In this document: piece after piece, positions 42,956-52,229 of the stretch
How positions within the stretch are numbered: the first letter of the stretch is position 1
Layout: every line of letters begins with the position of its first letter
Origin: Martelella lutilitoris
GTDB taxonomy: Bacteria > Pseudomonadota > Alphaproteobacteria > Rhizobiales > Rhizobiaceae
Assembly (NCBI RefSeq): GCF_005924265.1
Contig: NZ_VCLB01000005.1
Span: 186,001-250,000, forward strand
Reading direction: 5' to 3'
DNA: 64,000 nt
Position numbers and translations under genes: made by a program
The notes under the pieces: model-generated
The model's database searches: none
Told to the model about the DNA's origin: nothing
What the model saw: only the letters and a program-made list of their open reading frames with translations

Positions 42956-44200
42956 TTACGCCTTCTCATAGATATGGAAGCCGCCATAGATCGCCGACCG
43001 GTCCATCATGCCAAGCTCGCGCGATGTCTTTTCGAGATAGCGCCAGCCGGCGGCGGTTTCGCCCGCCAGGCGGCCCTCGATGACCGAGGGTTCGGCGGCC
43101 GTGCGGAAGATGACGCGGGCGCCGTTGCGCGCCGTGCGGGTGATCTCGCGCCAGAGGTCGTTCAACTGGCCGTCATTCATCCAGTCCTGGGCATCAAGCA
43201 GCACATAGCGATCGACGCTCGCCGCCGGTTTTTCGCGCAGCAACTCGGTGACGCTCGCGTGATGCACGCTCGCCCGGCCGGCATTGTCGCGGATCAGCGG
43301 GAAGGCTTCGCGCTGCAGATAAGTCGGCATCGGGCCTTCGCCATCGTTCGGATAGGCGCGGGCAAAGGCCTGCCAGGCGAAGTAGTTGTCCTTCAGAGAG
43401 AAATGGCAGGCGAGTTTTTCCAGCCGTTGGCAAAGCACCGAGGCCAGCGTGCCGTCGGTGCTGGCGCGGGCAAGCTCCTCATACTGTCGCGGCGGAATGC
43501 CGAGGCCGAAGAGCGACGACTTGCGCGATGTGGTCCAGCGGATCAGCGGCTTGTCGAACAGCGGGGCGATCTTTTCCTGGAAGAACCGGCGCTGCTCGCG
43601 CAGCGACTTCGCCTCCGTCAGTTCGGAAATCTTCACCCCGTGCAACCGGGCGACGGCGTGGCCGGCGCCGATGAAGGTGCCGAGCAGGCCGGTGCGGTAG
43701 ATATTGCGCTCGAAGACGGTGATGCGGCGGCGACCGAGGCTGTCGCGGCCTTCCCAGTATTTGCGCGTCTCGGCATCGAGATGCGGCGCGATATGCGCGT
43801 CATAGTCCCGAACGCTGCCCTTTGCGCCATTGCCGAAGAGCCGGAGCACGGCGTCGTGGTCCGGAAGGCGGGCAAAGGCCGTGAGCTTCAGCCGGTTGAG
43901 GGCGATGTGATGGGTGTTGAGGTCGACCACATCGATATGGTCCGGCGCACGCGTCAGGTAGGCAAGCACATTGCAGCCGCCGGAGCCGATGGTGACGACG
44001 CGATGTTCCGGTCCGAGCTCCATCGCCGCGATATCGACATCCGGATCCTCCCAGATCTGCGGGTAGACCAGGCCGGAAAACAAGAGCCCGAAGAACCGTT
44101 CCGAAAGCCCTTCCTTCGAGAAAGCCTTGTGCTGGAGAAGGGCCGCATTCAGTCGGCTGTTCTTCTCGGTCTGGCGGAAATCCTGTTCGGCAGTGCTCAT
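42956..44200 (-). CDS. btaA: Diacylglycerol 3-amino-3-carboxypropyltransferase BtaA
   Basis: BtaA (414 residues, DUF3419) transfers the 3-amino-3-carboxypropyl group of SAM to diacylglycerol, the first step of DGTS synthesis. The SAM-binding region VVTIGSGGCNVLAYL with DVVDLNTHH is at about 69-96, and YVLLDAQDWMND lies in the C-terminal half. The upstream 108 bases contain no convincing tandem Pho box, so PhoB control is likely only by analogy. It is followed at once by btaB. Confidence 0.92.
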   Translation of the reverse strand: MSTAEQDFRQTEKNSRLNAALLQHKAFSKEGLSERFFGLLFSGLVYPQIWEDPDVDIAAMELGPEHRVVTIGSGGCNVLAYLTRAPDHIDVVDLNTHHIALNRLKLTAFARLPDHDAVLRLFGNGAKGSVRDYDAHIAPHLDAETRKYWEGRDSLGRRRITVFERNIYRTGLLGTFIGAGHAVARLHGVKISELTEAKSLREQRRFFQEKIAPLFDKPLIRWTTSRKSSLFGLGIPPRQYEELARASTDGTLASVLCQRLEKLACHFSLKDNYFAWQAFARAYPNDGEGPMPTYLQREAFPLIRDNAGRASVHHASVTELLREKPAASVDRYVLLDAQDWMNDGQLNDLWREITRTARNGARVIFRTAAEPSVIEGRLAGETAAGWRYLEKTSRELGMMDRSAIYGGFHIYEKA

Positions 44201-44308
44201 CGGCGGCTCCGTCGCTGACAGCGCGCGGACGCGCGCCTTGCCCCCGAACTAGACGGTTACTGCTAAGCTTTGATGACGGGCGGACGCAATCCACAGGCGA
44301 GCGACGGC

Positions 44309-44944
44309 TCAGGCCGCATCCTTGCGAAAGCGGGCGGATACGCTCGGAAGGCCAGAGCGCAGCAGCCTTGCGATTCTCTCCTGGCGCGAGCGATCAAGCC
44401 GGCGGTTGACGCGGGCAAGAAGAACGCGTGCGAAAAGCCCGTAGACAAGAAGCGCGACAAGGCTTGCCGCAAGGTGGGCCGCGGCGAAAAGCTCCAGCGT
44501 CGCATAGCCGGGCAGGTCGACCGGGACAAAGAAGATCGCGGTTGCGGCCGCCAGCAGGAACTCGCCGGCGGGCCGGGTATCGAAACGAATACCGTACCAG
44601 AGGCGGGCAAAAAAGGTTTTTGCCGGCAGGTTGTCGTTTGCGGAAAGCGGGGCGGGGCGCTCCAGTGCAACAAGCCTTCGCACGGCGAAAAGCGCCAGAA
44701 AGATCACGGCGGCGATGGCCGCGAGCGCCCTTCCATCGGGCATCGTATGGACGAGCGCCAGCGAAGCGCCCAATCCGGCCGCAAAGAAGACGGCCCGGAC
44801 GACGAAGATACCCATGGCGATGGACAGGCTTGCTTTAAGCCCGCGCTGGCAGTGCCACCTCGCAAATTCAAGCATCCTTCCGGACGGCATGAGGAAGGTC
44901 ACGAAGGCCAGCGCGGCATAAAGGGCCGCTGTTTCTACACTCAC
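44309..44944 (-). CDS. LysE-like multi-helix inner membrane protein, GTG start
   Basis: The 211-residue protein has about five or six hydrophobic segments. The N-terminal pattern ALAFVTFLMPSGRMLEFARWHCQRGLKASLSIAMGIFVVRA-like is that of LysE/RhtB exporters, but the usual PGP before the second part is replaced by MPSG, so the family call is tentative. The GTG at 44944 follows GGAGG with a 7-base spacing; an open frame further upstream overlaps pfp and is unlikely. It lies between pfp and btaA on the same strand. The substrate is unknown. Confidence 0.6.
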   Translation of the reverse strand: MSVETAALYAALAFVTFLMPSGRMLEFARWHCQRGLKASLSIAMGIFVVRAVFFAAGLGASLALVHTMPDGRALAAIAAVIFLALFAVRRLVALERPAPLSANDNLPAKTFFARLWYGIRFDTRPAGEFLLAAATAIFFVPVDLPGYATLELFAAAHLAASLVALLVYGLFARVLLARVNRRLDRSRQERIARLLRSGLPSVSARFRKDAA

Positions 44945-44993
44945 TCGGGATCCTCCATCCGCGGGTCCATAAAAGCCCCGAGGGATGAAAAGG

Positions 44994-46208
44994 TCAATCG
45001 GCCGGGGCGAAATCCTGGGCGATTTCTTCCATGACGCCCGCAAACCAGGGTGTTTCCAGGTCGAAATGGCCGCCCCCCTTGATGCGGTCGAACTCGATCG
45101 TCCGCAGTTGTCCGCTGCGCTCGACATCATGGCCGGTCACGCCGGAGATGCCATCCAGCGCGCTTTCCACGGCAAGGTCGACCATGGAGTGGATGAGACG
45201 CAGGTCGTCGGCATTGGCGGGCGCGGAGCGGGCGTAATAGCCGGATTTCTGCACCATGGCCCGGTCGGCGCCGAGAAGGTCGGCGAACTGCTTGGAGAAC
45301 CAGTTGCCGACATTGATGGTGTCGAGCTTCACATGGCCGAAGGCGTCGCGGGTAACGGCAGCGCCGGCCGCCTCGCGCTCGGCGATGATCGCGTCAAGGC
45401 AGGCGCCTTCGGAGACGAACAGCGAAACCGTGCCGTTTTTCGCCATCACCTCTTTCAGCCGCGCGGCCTCGGCCTCAAGGTCGAAGGCCATCTCCGGAAG
45501 GTAAACGCCGTCGATCATCTTCATTGCCGGGTTCATCAGCATGCCGTCGACATAGTCCACGGTCTTCAGCCGTTCGAGATAGGCGCGCGCAGTGGCCGCC
45601 GTCAGCCAGCCGCAATTGCGGCCCATCACCTCGTGGACGATCAGCGTGCGCGGCGCGGCGCTCTGTTCGTTGGAAATGTTGTCGAAGAAAGCCGCGCCGT
45701 ATTCGGCCGCGGTCAGCGCGCCGAGCGTCTGGCGGATCGGCTTGACGTCGTTGTCGACAGTCTTCGGCAGGCCGACCACCGTCAGGTCATAGCCGTTGTT
45801 CTTCAGATAGGCCGCAAGATCGGCCGCCGTGGTGTTGGTGTCGTCGCCGCCGATCGTGTGCAAGATGGTGATGCCGTCATCGGCAAGCCGTTCGGCCGCC
45901 ACCTTCAGCGGGTCCTCGCCGGCGCCGACAAGGCCGCGCTTTTCGCAATCCTTCTGGTTGGTGAGCTTCACGCGGCTGTTGCCGATGGGCGAGCCGCCGA
46001 AGCGATGCAGGAGATAGGCCTTTTCGCGGATGGCAGGCGTGATGGAGAAACTGTCGCCGGTCAGAAGCCCGGTATAGCCGGAGCGATAGGCGATGATCTC
46101 GGCTTCGGGGGCGATATCGGAGTAGCGCTCGATCAACCCGCCAACGGCGGATGAAAGACAGGGAGCAAGCCCCCCGGCGGTGAGCATGGCGACTTTGTGG
46201 CGAGACAT
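44994..46208 (-). CDS. pfp: 6-phosphofructokinase, pyrophosphate-dependent type
   Basis: The 404-residue enzyme phosphorylates fructose-6-phosphate, probably using pyrophosphate. The motif GGDDT at 120-124 has Asp123 where ATP-dependent enzymes have Gly, and Lys149 in PKTVDND replaces the Gly of ATP types; both are established markers of PPi use. AAAGGGG precedes the ATG at 46208. The reaction is reversible, so it may serve glycolysis or gluconeogenesis. Downstream genes follow at 49 bases (LysE-like protein). Confidence 0.9.
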   Translation of the reverse strand: MSRHKVAMLTAGGLAPCLSSAVGGLIERYSDIAPEAEIIAYRSGYTGLLTGDSFSITPAIREKAYLLHRFGGSPIGNSRVKLTNQKDCEKRGLVGAGEDPLKVAAERLADDGITILHTIGGDDTNTTAADLAAYLKNNGYDLTVVGLPKTVDNDVKPIRQTLGALTAAEYGAAFFDNISNEQSAAPRTLIVHEVMGRNCGWLTAATARAYLERLKTVDYVDGMLMNPAMKMIDGVYLPEMAFDLEAEAARLKEVMAKNGTVSLFVSEGACLDAIIAEREAAGAAVTRDAFGHVKLDTINVGNWFSKQFADLLGADRAMVQKSGYYARSAPANADDLRLIHSMVDLAVESALDGISGVTGHDVERSGQLRTIEFDRIKGGGHFDLETPWFAGVMEEIAQDFAPAD

Positions 46209-46346
46209 CGGACCCCTTTCATCAATGCTTCCGGCACTATCCACCGGCCGTGCGACATGGATGCGACAGGCGCTCGCCGGTGTAAAGACCGGGCGCGAAT
46301 AAAATCGGTTTACCCAAGGCGAAAGCCAGGCCCGCATTTCTGCAGC

Positions 46347-46386
46347 AAAAAAAATCCCGCGCCGTGCGAATTGCCGCGGCGCGGGG
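46347..46386 (-). terminator. Intrinsic terminator of the autotransporter gene
   Basis: On the minus strand CCCGCGCCG (46385-46377) pairs with CGGCGCGGG (46364-46356), followed by A and eight Ts (46354-46347). It lies 20 bases behind the stop at 46406. Confidence 0.85.
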
Positions 46387-46405
46387 CTTCCTGCAGGCCT
46401 GGCTG

Positions 46406-49400
46406 TCAGAACCTGACCTTCAGCCCGACATTGCCGCCATATCCGTAGGAGCCGGTGTCGAAGCCGGTGGACGCGGTGATTTCGGCGAAGGCGGAGTAAC
46501 GCAGCTTGCCCGCCTGCCAGTCGATCGATCCGCCGACCCCGACCTCGCCGGTAAAGTCATCCGGCTCGGAGGAAAATTCGAGCGCCTGGGTGACGGTCGC
46601 CGTCGTCTTGCCGAGGAACTCGTAATAGAGGTTCGCCAGGCCGTAGATATTGGCCGAACGCGCCTCGCCGTTGACATCCTGCCAGGCGCTTTCCTTCGAG
46701 ACGGCAAGGCCGGCGCGGGCAAGCAGGCTCTGGCCGTCGGAGAAGGAGACGTGATCGGAATAGGCGCCGGTGAAGCTGTCGATATCGACCGAAGCGAAGG
46801 ACAGTTGCGCCTGCGGGGTGAGGGCAATGCCGTCGCCGATGCCGAAAGCCTGCCCGGCTTCCAGCGAGAGCGCATAGCCGAAGGCGTCGCTGTCCTCGGG
46901 CGCAAACGGAAGGTTCTCGGCCTTCAGCTCGCTCGAATACCAGGTGAGTTCGCCCTGGGCATCGGCATAGAAGCCGTCAGCGCCGAACCAGGTCAGCGTG
47001 CCGCCGATGCCGTAACCGTCGGGGTGGATCTTGCTGTCGCCGTAGCGCGAATGCACCTTGGCCTCGCCGGTGCGGTAGTGGGCGGTGAGGCCGCCGACGA
47101 GCGCGCCTCCGGCGCTGTCGAGGAAGAGGCCGTCGAGACCCACCTGCATGTCGAAGCTCGACATGTCGTAGTCATAGCCGGTGGTGGACGACTGCGGATC
47201 GAAATGGGCAAAGCCGCCGCCGGTGCGACCCCAGACGGCATCCGGCGCCGGCCCGGAGGAAAGCGCCGCGCCGCCTTCATAGCGCCCGCCCGAACGCGTC
47301 TTCAGCGAAGGCAACCGCGTCATCTCCAGAAGCGCCGACTGATAGGCCTCGTAGAGGGGGATGTAGGGCTGGAAATTGACGCCGGCATCTGCAAGCACGG
47401 ACGCTGCGGCTCCCTCGAGGGCTTCCAACTCTCCGGAAGAGAGAAGCGAAACGCCGAAAGCCGGAGACAGGTAGAAGTTCTGGTTCTCTACTGTCAGCTT
47501 ATAGGTGTATGCGCCTACGGTTATCTGGCTGTTCTGAAGCGAAAAGGCCGAGGATGGCGGGTTTGAATATGTGACGATAATTGGAATGGCTTGAGGTGAT
47601 GCTGCGGCTCCGAGCGGGGCGACCTGAACAGTCGTGTTGCCTGAAATGCCATGAGAGAGGACAATAGTATCAGCCGCCGTTCTGGAAAAATCCACGTCGA
47701 GTGAGACTGTGCCGCTGTCGCCGACGTAGTTTCCAACCACAAAGAAAAGCGTGTCAGCGACGCCATTCTTCAGGGAAATCGTTCCGCTGTTGGAGACGTC
47801 GTTTCCGGCGGAAATCTGGCCGCTGCCCAAGGCGATCAGGGCGCTATCCTTGTCCTGGATAAGAATATTTGCCCCGATATCTGTGTTGTTGCCTTGTGTG
47901 AAAGTCAACTGACTGTTGTTTCTCAGGATCAGGTCACCGTAGATCGAAATGTTGAAAAGCTGTCCATAACCGTACAGGAACAAGTCACCCTGCGTTATCG
48001 AAACAGTTGAGTCATCGAGGATGAGTTTTTCGAAATTGACAATTTTGTCTGCATCGATGTTTTTCAGGACACGTGTTGACTGAAAGGTAAACACATCCAC
48101 GTCCCTTTGGACGGAGATATTCTGGTTGCCGCCATCGAAGGTGAATGCTTCGATATCGAAGGGGGCATTTTTCAGGCTGACCGTGACCTGATCGCTGCCG
48201 TCTTGCCCAAGGAAACTGCCGGTGATGTCGCCACCGTTCCAGACAAAATGGTCGTTCGAGCTGTTGACGATCGCCGATGACAAATGCACGAACGGATCAT
48301 AATCACCATAGATGGTTCCGTCGAAAGAACCGCCGTTCATGGTGAATGTGGAAGCTCCGCCGCCGAATACGGCATTGCCTCTCACGAAACCAGTATCCTC
48401 GACATTAATATTCAACTGGAAGCCGCTGTTGTCGACCGTATTGCGTATGGCTGTATTGGCAAACCAGCCAAAATCGGTATGAGTAGCGATGTTGAGCGTG
48501 ACCGACGCACCTTGAGCGCTGTGGGGGGCGCTGATCAGGACAGCGTTGCCTGTCGTCGTCCTCGCCGAGTCTACAGGCTCGATTGACGCACCTTTGAAAT
48601 TCAGCGTGGCATTGGTGCCGTCCGCCGCAATCACTTCAATGACCGCTTTTGATGAAGCGTCCACAGAGTATTCACCGCGTTCGAAAGATGCTTCAAAGGT
48701 GACGTTTTTCTTCTGGTTGGCGTCGAGGACGATTGCACTGGCACCCACACCCAGAGCATCGAAATCGGCTGCGTTGCTGTCGAGGCTGAAACGCGCCCCA
48801 TCGCCGGCTGCTTTCAGGAGGATGCTTTTCGCGTTAAGGGTGTTGGCTCTGAAATCGGGTGTATCCATACTGACGGTCGCGCTTTGGGCAATCACTTCGA
48901 GGCCGGCTGTACCGACGCCGGAAGACTCGATATAGGTTTTCGGCCCCGTTTGGACGTTGACGCCGTAAGCTTCGAGCCGAACAACGGACGTGCCGTTATG
49001 TGCTAGGCTTCCCGCGTTGAAAAAGAAATCGACGTTTCTGGACTGTGCCTCAATGAGACCGGTGATATCGGGTTTTCCGACGAAAATGTTGGTTTCGCCG
49101 ATTTCAATCGTGGCATGACCGTTCAAACCGTTCTTGTCAGTTCTGGCCCGTATCGCAGTTCCATCCGACGAGATGCTGCCCGCCGAAACCTTGACATAGG
49201 CTTCGCCCTCTCCCGCTTCCGAAAACAGACCGACACTGTTCGCACCTTGGGCGGTAACCATGCCGCCGTTCATCGTGATCTTCGCCTCCGAAAGGAAGCC
49301 TGTCACCTTGGAATGGGCGGCAACAGCCTCTTGGCCGCCAGCGGACTGGACACTGATGGAGGAGGTCGATTGGTCGGGTGACTGCTGCAAAACGATGAAT

Positions 49401-49933
49401 GAGTCGCCGTTGCCGTTGTGAAGTGCCTCGACGAGCGTTGAGTTGGCCGCGCCAACAACTTCAGTGCCCGAAAGTGTCACGGACACATTGCCCTGGCCCG
49501 CCGAGGTGCTGACAAGTTTCCCGTTAACAAGTCCGTCATAAGCATAGACGAGGCTCTGACCTCCGGCGCTGGTTGAAGAAACTGTTCCGTTTATGCGCTG
49601 GAATGAATTGAGATCGATTTCCGAGTCAGCGTTGCCGGATGTCTGGGTCGTGGAAACTGCGACCGTCCCGTTGACCACCATATTGTCGTTGTTCAGGATC
49701 AGCGTCAGGCGCGTTCCGGCAGTATAAGTAATGTCTCCGTAAGAGGCGTTCTGGCAGATGACCAGATCGTTGGAAGGGGGACCGCATGCTCCACCATCCG
49801 CTCTGGCGCGTCCGTCTGCAAGGCATGTCGAAAATGCCGCAATCGCTATGGTCGAGGCAGTCGCGATCAAACTCTGCCTGAAGAAATGTCCGGTTTGATG
49901 GCGTTCGTTGATTGTGATGACTGTATTCCGCAT
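46406..49933 (-). CDS. Type V autotransporter with beta-helix passenger
   Basis: The 1175-residue protein has a long N-terminal signal region (to about residue 46, ARA-DGG) of the extended type. The passenger (about 50-850) is rich in Ser, Thr, Asn and Gly with many short strands such as NGTVAVSTTQTSG, typical of a secreted beta-helix. The last ~280 residues are an autotransporter beta-barrel (starting near AVWGRTGGGFAHFDP) ending in Phe (VGLKVRF), the outer-membrane insertion signature. AGAGGGGAAAG precedes the ATG at 49933. The passenger DNA looks visibly richer in A and T than its neighbours. No protease or known adhesin motif is visible, so the role, perhaps adhesion, is open. Confidence 0.88.
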   Translation of the reverse strand: MRNTVITINERHQTGHFFRQSLIATASTIAIAAFSTCLADGRARADGGACGPPSNDLVICQNASYGDITYTAGTRLTLILNNDNMVVNGTVAVSTTQTSGNADSEIDLNSFQRINGTVSSTSAGGQSLVYAYDGLVNGKLVSTSAGQGNVSVTLSGTEVVGAANSTLVEALHNGNGDSFIVLQQSPDQSTSSISVQSAGGQEAVAAHSKVTGFLSEAKITMNGGMVTAQGANSVGLFSEAGEGEAYVKVSAGSISSDGTAIRARTDKNGLNGHATIEIGETNIFVGKPDITGLIEAQSRNVDFFFNAGSLAHNGTSVVRLEAYGVNVQTGPKTYIESSGVGTAGLEVIAQSATVSMDTPDFRANTLNAKSILLKAAGDGARFSLDSNAADFDALGVGASAIVLDANQKKNVTFEASFERGEYSVDASSKAVIEVIAADGTNATLNFKGASIEPVDSARTTTGNAVLISAPHSAQGASVTLNIATHTDFGWFANTAIRNTVDNSGFQLNINVEDTGFVRGNAVFGGGASTFTMNGGSFDGTIYGDYDPFVHLSSAIVNSSNDHFVWNGGDITGSFLGQDGSDQVTVSLKNAPFDIEAFTFDGGNQNISVQRDVDVFTFQSTRVLKNIDADKIVNFEKLILDDSTVSITQGDLFLYGYGQLFNISIYGDLILRNNSQLTFTQGNNTDIGANILIQDKDSALIALGSGQISAGNDVSNSGTISLKNGVADTLFFVVGNYVGDSGTVSLDVDFSRTAADTIVLSHGISGNTTVQVAPLGAAASPQAIPIIVTYSNPPSSAFSLQNSQITVGAYTYKLTVENQNFYLSPAFGVSLLSSGELEALEGAAASVLADAGVNFQPYIPLYEAYQSALLEMTRLPSLKTRSGGRYEGGAALSSGPAPDAVWGRTGGGFAHFDPQSSTTGYDYDMSSFDMQVGLDGLFLDSAGGALVGGLTAHYRTGEAKVHSRYGDSKIHPDGYGIGGTLTWFGADGFYADAQGELTWYSSELKAENLPFAPEDSDAFGYALSLEAGQAFGIGDGIALTPQAQLSFASVDIDSFTGAYSDHVSFSDGQSLLARAGLAVSKESAWQDVNGEARSANIYGLANLYYEFLGKTTATVTQALEFSSEPDDFTGEVGVGGSIDWQAGKLRYSAFAEITASTGFDTGSYGYGGNVGLKVRF

Positions 49934-50101
49934 GGTCTTTCCCCTCTCTTTTGAAGACTGAACAGAGAGTGGGCGAAATAAAGCGGGTTGCAATCTTACG
50001 TGTATTAAAATCTAAAGTGCAACTTATGAGTCAGTCGTGATGTGATGTAATTCAGCAACGGCCGGCTTGGTTGCGCGAGGATGAGCACACAGACATCAAA
50101 G

Positions 50102-50134
50102 ACCCTATCGGCATTCGCTGGATGCCGATAGGGT
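50102..50134 (-). terminator. 13-base-pair perfect hairpin downstream of ftsH
   Basis: ACCCTATCGGCAT (50102-50114) and ATGCCGATAGGGT (50122-50134) are perfect inverted copies separated by 7 bases. It is 26 bases behind the ftsH stop. The minus-strand tail CTTTGATGT is only weakly T-rich, so it probably terminates or stabilises the ftsH mRNA. Confidence 0.6.
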
Positions 50135-50160
50135 GAAGCCCGAAAGAAACTACTTTGCGG

Positions 50161-51990
50161 CTACGACAGAACCCGCGTCTGCGCCAGCGGCTGCTGCACC
50201 AGCGGCGGGAAGTCGTCCGGGGTGATGGTTTCCTTTTCCAGGAGGATCTTCGCGCCCGCGTCGAGGTCCTTGCGGCGTTCGGAGAGAAGCGTCTTGGCGC
50301 GCTCATAGGCCGCATCGATCATCTTGCGCACGGCAAGGTCCACCTCGCGGGCGGTGACGTCGGAATAGTCCTTCGGTTTGCCCATGCCGGGCGCGCCGTC
50401 CAGATACTGCATGCGCTGCTGTTCCAGCGCCGCCTGGCCGATCTCGGGGTCCATGCCGAAGCTCATCACATATTGGCGGGCAATGTCGGTGACGCGCGCC
50501 AGATCATCCGATGCGCCGGTCGAAATCTCGCCATAGACGATATCTTCTGCCGCGCGGCCTGCCAGAAGCACCACCATGCGGTCGCGCAATTCGCCGGCGG
50601 TGATCAGGAAGCGATCCTCGGTCGGGCGCTGCATGGTGTAGCCGAGCGCGCCGATGGAGCGGGGAATGATCGAGATCTTGTGCACCGGATCGGTTTTCGG
50701 CAACGCCGCGGCGGCCAGCGCGTGACCCATTTCGTGGAAGGCGACGCGTTCGCGCTCGTCGGGGTTCAGCAGGCGTCCGCGGCGTTCGGAGCCGGCGACG
50801 ATGCGTTCAACGGCGAGGGTGAAATCTTCCATGGTCACGAACTCGCCGTCGCGCCTTGTCGCGAAGATCGCCGCCTCGTTGACCAGATTGGCAAGATCGG
50901 CGCCGGAAAAGCCCGGGGTGAGGGCGGCCACCTCGTCGGCGTTCACCGCGTCGGCGAGCTTCACCTTTTTCATATGGACGGAGAGGATTGCGGCGCGGCC
51001 CTCCCGGTCGGGGCGGTCCATCACAACCTGACGGTCGAAACGGCCGGCGCGGGTCAGCGCCGGGTCCAGCACTTCCGGCCGGTTGGTGGCGGCCAGGATG
51101 ACGATGCCGGCGGACGGGTCAAAGCCGTCAAGCTCGACCAGAAGCTGGTTCAGCGTCTGCTCCTTCTCGTCATTGCCGCCGCCGCCGAAGGAATTGCGGG
51201 CCCGGCCGAGCGCGTCGAGCTCGTCGATGAAGATGATGCAGGGCGCCATTTCGCGCGCCTGTTTGAACAGATCGCGCACGCGCGCAGCGCCCACGCCAAC
51301 GAACATCTCGACGAATTCGGAACCGGAGATGGAAAAGAAGGTGACATCGGCCTCGCCGGCGACCGCCTTGGCAATCAGCGTCTTGCCGGTGCCGGGCGGG
51401 CCGACCAGCAGGAGACCCTTTGGGATACGCGCGCCGAGCCGACCGAACTTGTCGCGTTCGGTCAGGAAGGAGACGACCTCCTTCAGTTCCGTCTTGGCTT
51501 CATTGGCGCCGGCCACGTCGTCAAAGGTGACGCCGGTCTTGCGCTCGACATAGATCTTCGCCTTCGACTTGCCGACATTCATCATGCCGCCCAGGCCCAT
51601 GCCCTGCTTTTCGGCGAATTTGCGGAAGAACCAGGCCCAGATAGCGAAGAAGATGATGATCGGCAGAACCCAGGAGAGGATCTTGGTCAGAAGCGTGTGG
51701 TCGGGAACGCCGGTGACGTCGACCTTGTACTTGTCGAAATCGACCGCGAGCTCCTGGGGAACGCGGTAGGTGACGAAATAGTCCTTGCCGTTGATGGCGT
51801 CCTTGAACTGGCCCTGGATGGTGTTGTCGGAGATGGAGACGGACTGGACCTGCCCCTTCTCGATATAGTTGATCATGTCGGAATAGCTGATCTGGGCGAC
51901 GTCGCGCGACGTAAACCACATCTGAAAACCGATGATGACCAGGAAGGCCACCAGAAAATAGCCGAAATTAAATGTATTCTTGCGTTCCAT
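50161..51990 (-). CDS. ftsH: ATP-dependent zinc metalloprotease, FtsH family
   Basis: The 609-residue membrane protease has two N-terminal transmembrane segments (about 8-26 and 104-121) around a periplasmic domain, then an AAA+ module (Walker A GPPGTGKT at 197-204, Walker B IFIDE, second region of homology [20 protein letters not shown]) and a zinc protease with HEMGH at 419-423. It degrades membrane and regulatory proteins. The N-terminus ([16 protein letters not shown]) and isolated position differ from the usual alphaproteobacterial ftsH near tilS, so it may be a second paralogue. The gene symbol denotes the family. Confidence 0.92.
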   Translation of the reverse strand: MERKNTFNFGYFLVAFLVIIGFQMWFTSRDVAQISYSDMINYIEKGQVQSVSISDNTIQGQFKDAINGKDYFVTYRVPQELAVDFDKYKVDVTGVPDHTLLTKILSWVLPIIIFFAIWAWFFRKFAEKQGMGLGGMMNVGKSKAKIYVERKTGVTFDDVAGANEAKTELKEVVSFLTERDKFGRLGARIPKGLLLVGPPGTGKTLIAKAVAGEADVTFFSISGSEFVEMFVGVGAARVRDLFKQAREMAPCIIFIDELDALGRARNSFGGGGNDEKEQTLNQLLVELDGFDPSAGIVILAATNRPEVLDPALTRAGRFDRQVVMDRPDREGRAAILSVHMKKVKLADAVNADEVAALTPGFSGADLANLVNEAAIFATRRDGEFVTMEDFTLAVERIVAGSERRGRLLNPDERERVAFHEMGHALAAAALPKTDPVHKISIIPRSIGALGYTMQRPTEDRFLITAGELRDRMVVLLAGRAAEDIVYGEISTGASDDLARVTDIARQYVMSFGMDPEIGQAALEQQRMQYLDGAPGMGKPKDYSDVTAREVDLAVRKMIDAAYERAKTLLSERRKDLDAGAKILLEKETITPDDFPPLVQQPLAQTRVLS

Positions 51991-52136
51991 CGCTCGCCGT
52001 CCCCTGCTATTCGCGCTTCAGGCGTAGTCTATAGCCTTGGCGGTGTCTTACGGGCAATCGCAAAACTTTCCCGTTTTGCGTTCAGGACGGTTCCGGTGCG
52101 GGCGCGCCGGGCTTCGAGCGTCGCGAAAAAGTGAAA

Positions 52137-52166
52137 TTGAACCGCTCGGTTCGACTTGCGTGATAC
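52137..52166 (+). promoter_or_regulatory. Candidate promoter of the TerB/J-domain gene
   Basis: TTGAAC (52137-52142) and TGATAC (52161-52166) are 18 bases apart, about 64 bases before the start at 52230, in the divergent region with ftsH. A by-eye match. Confidence 0.3.
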
Positions 52167-52229
52167 GCGTTTTTTGTTCAATCTGTATGGACTTGAAAGG
52201 GCGGTTCGTCACCGCCGGGAGACTGTCGA

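Noticed and set aside
44201-44308. A possible Pho box upstream of btaA
   Set aside because: Only a single CCGTCAT-like half-site is visible on the minus strand; the second repeat at the required spacing is missing.
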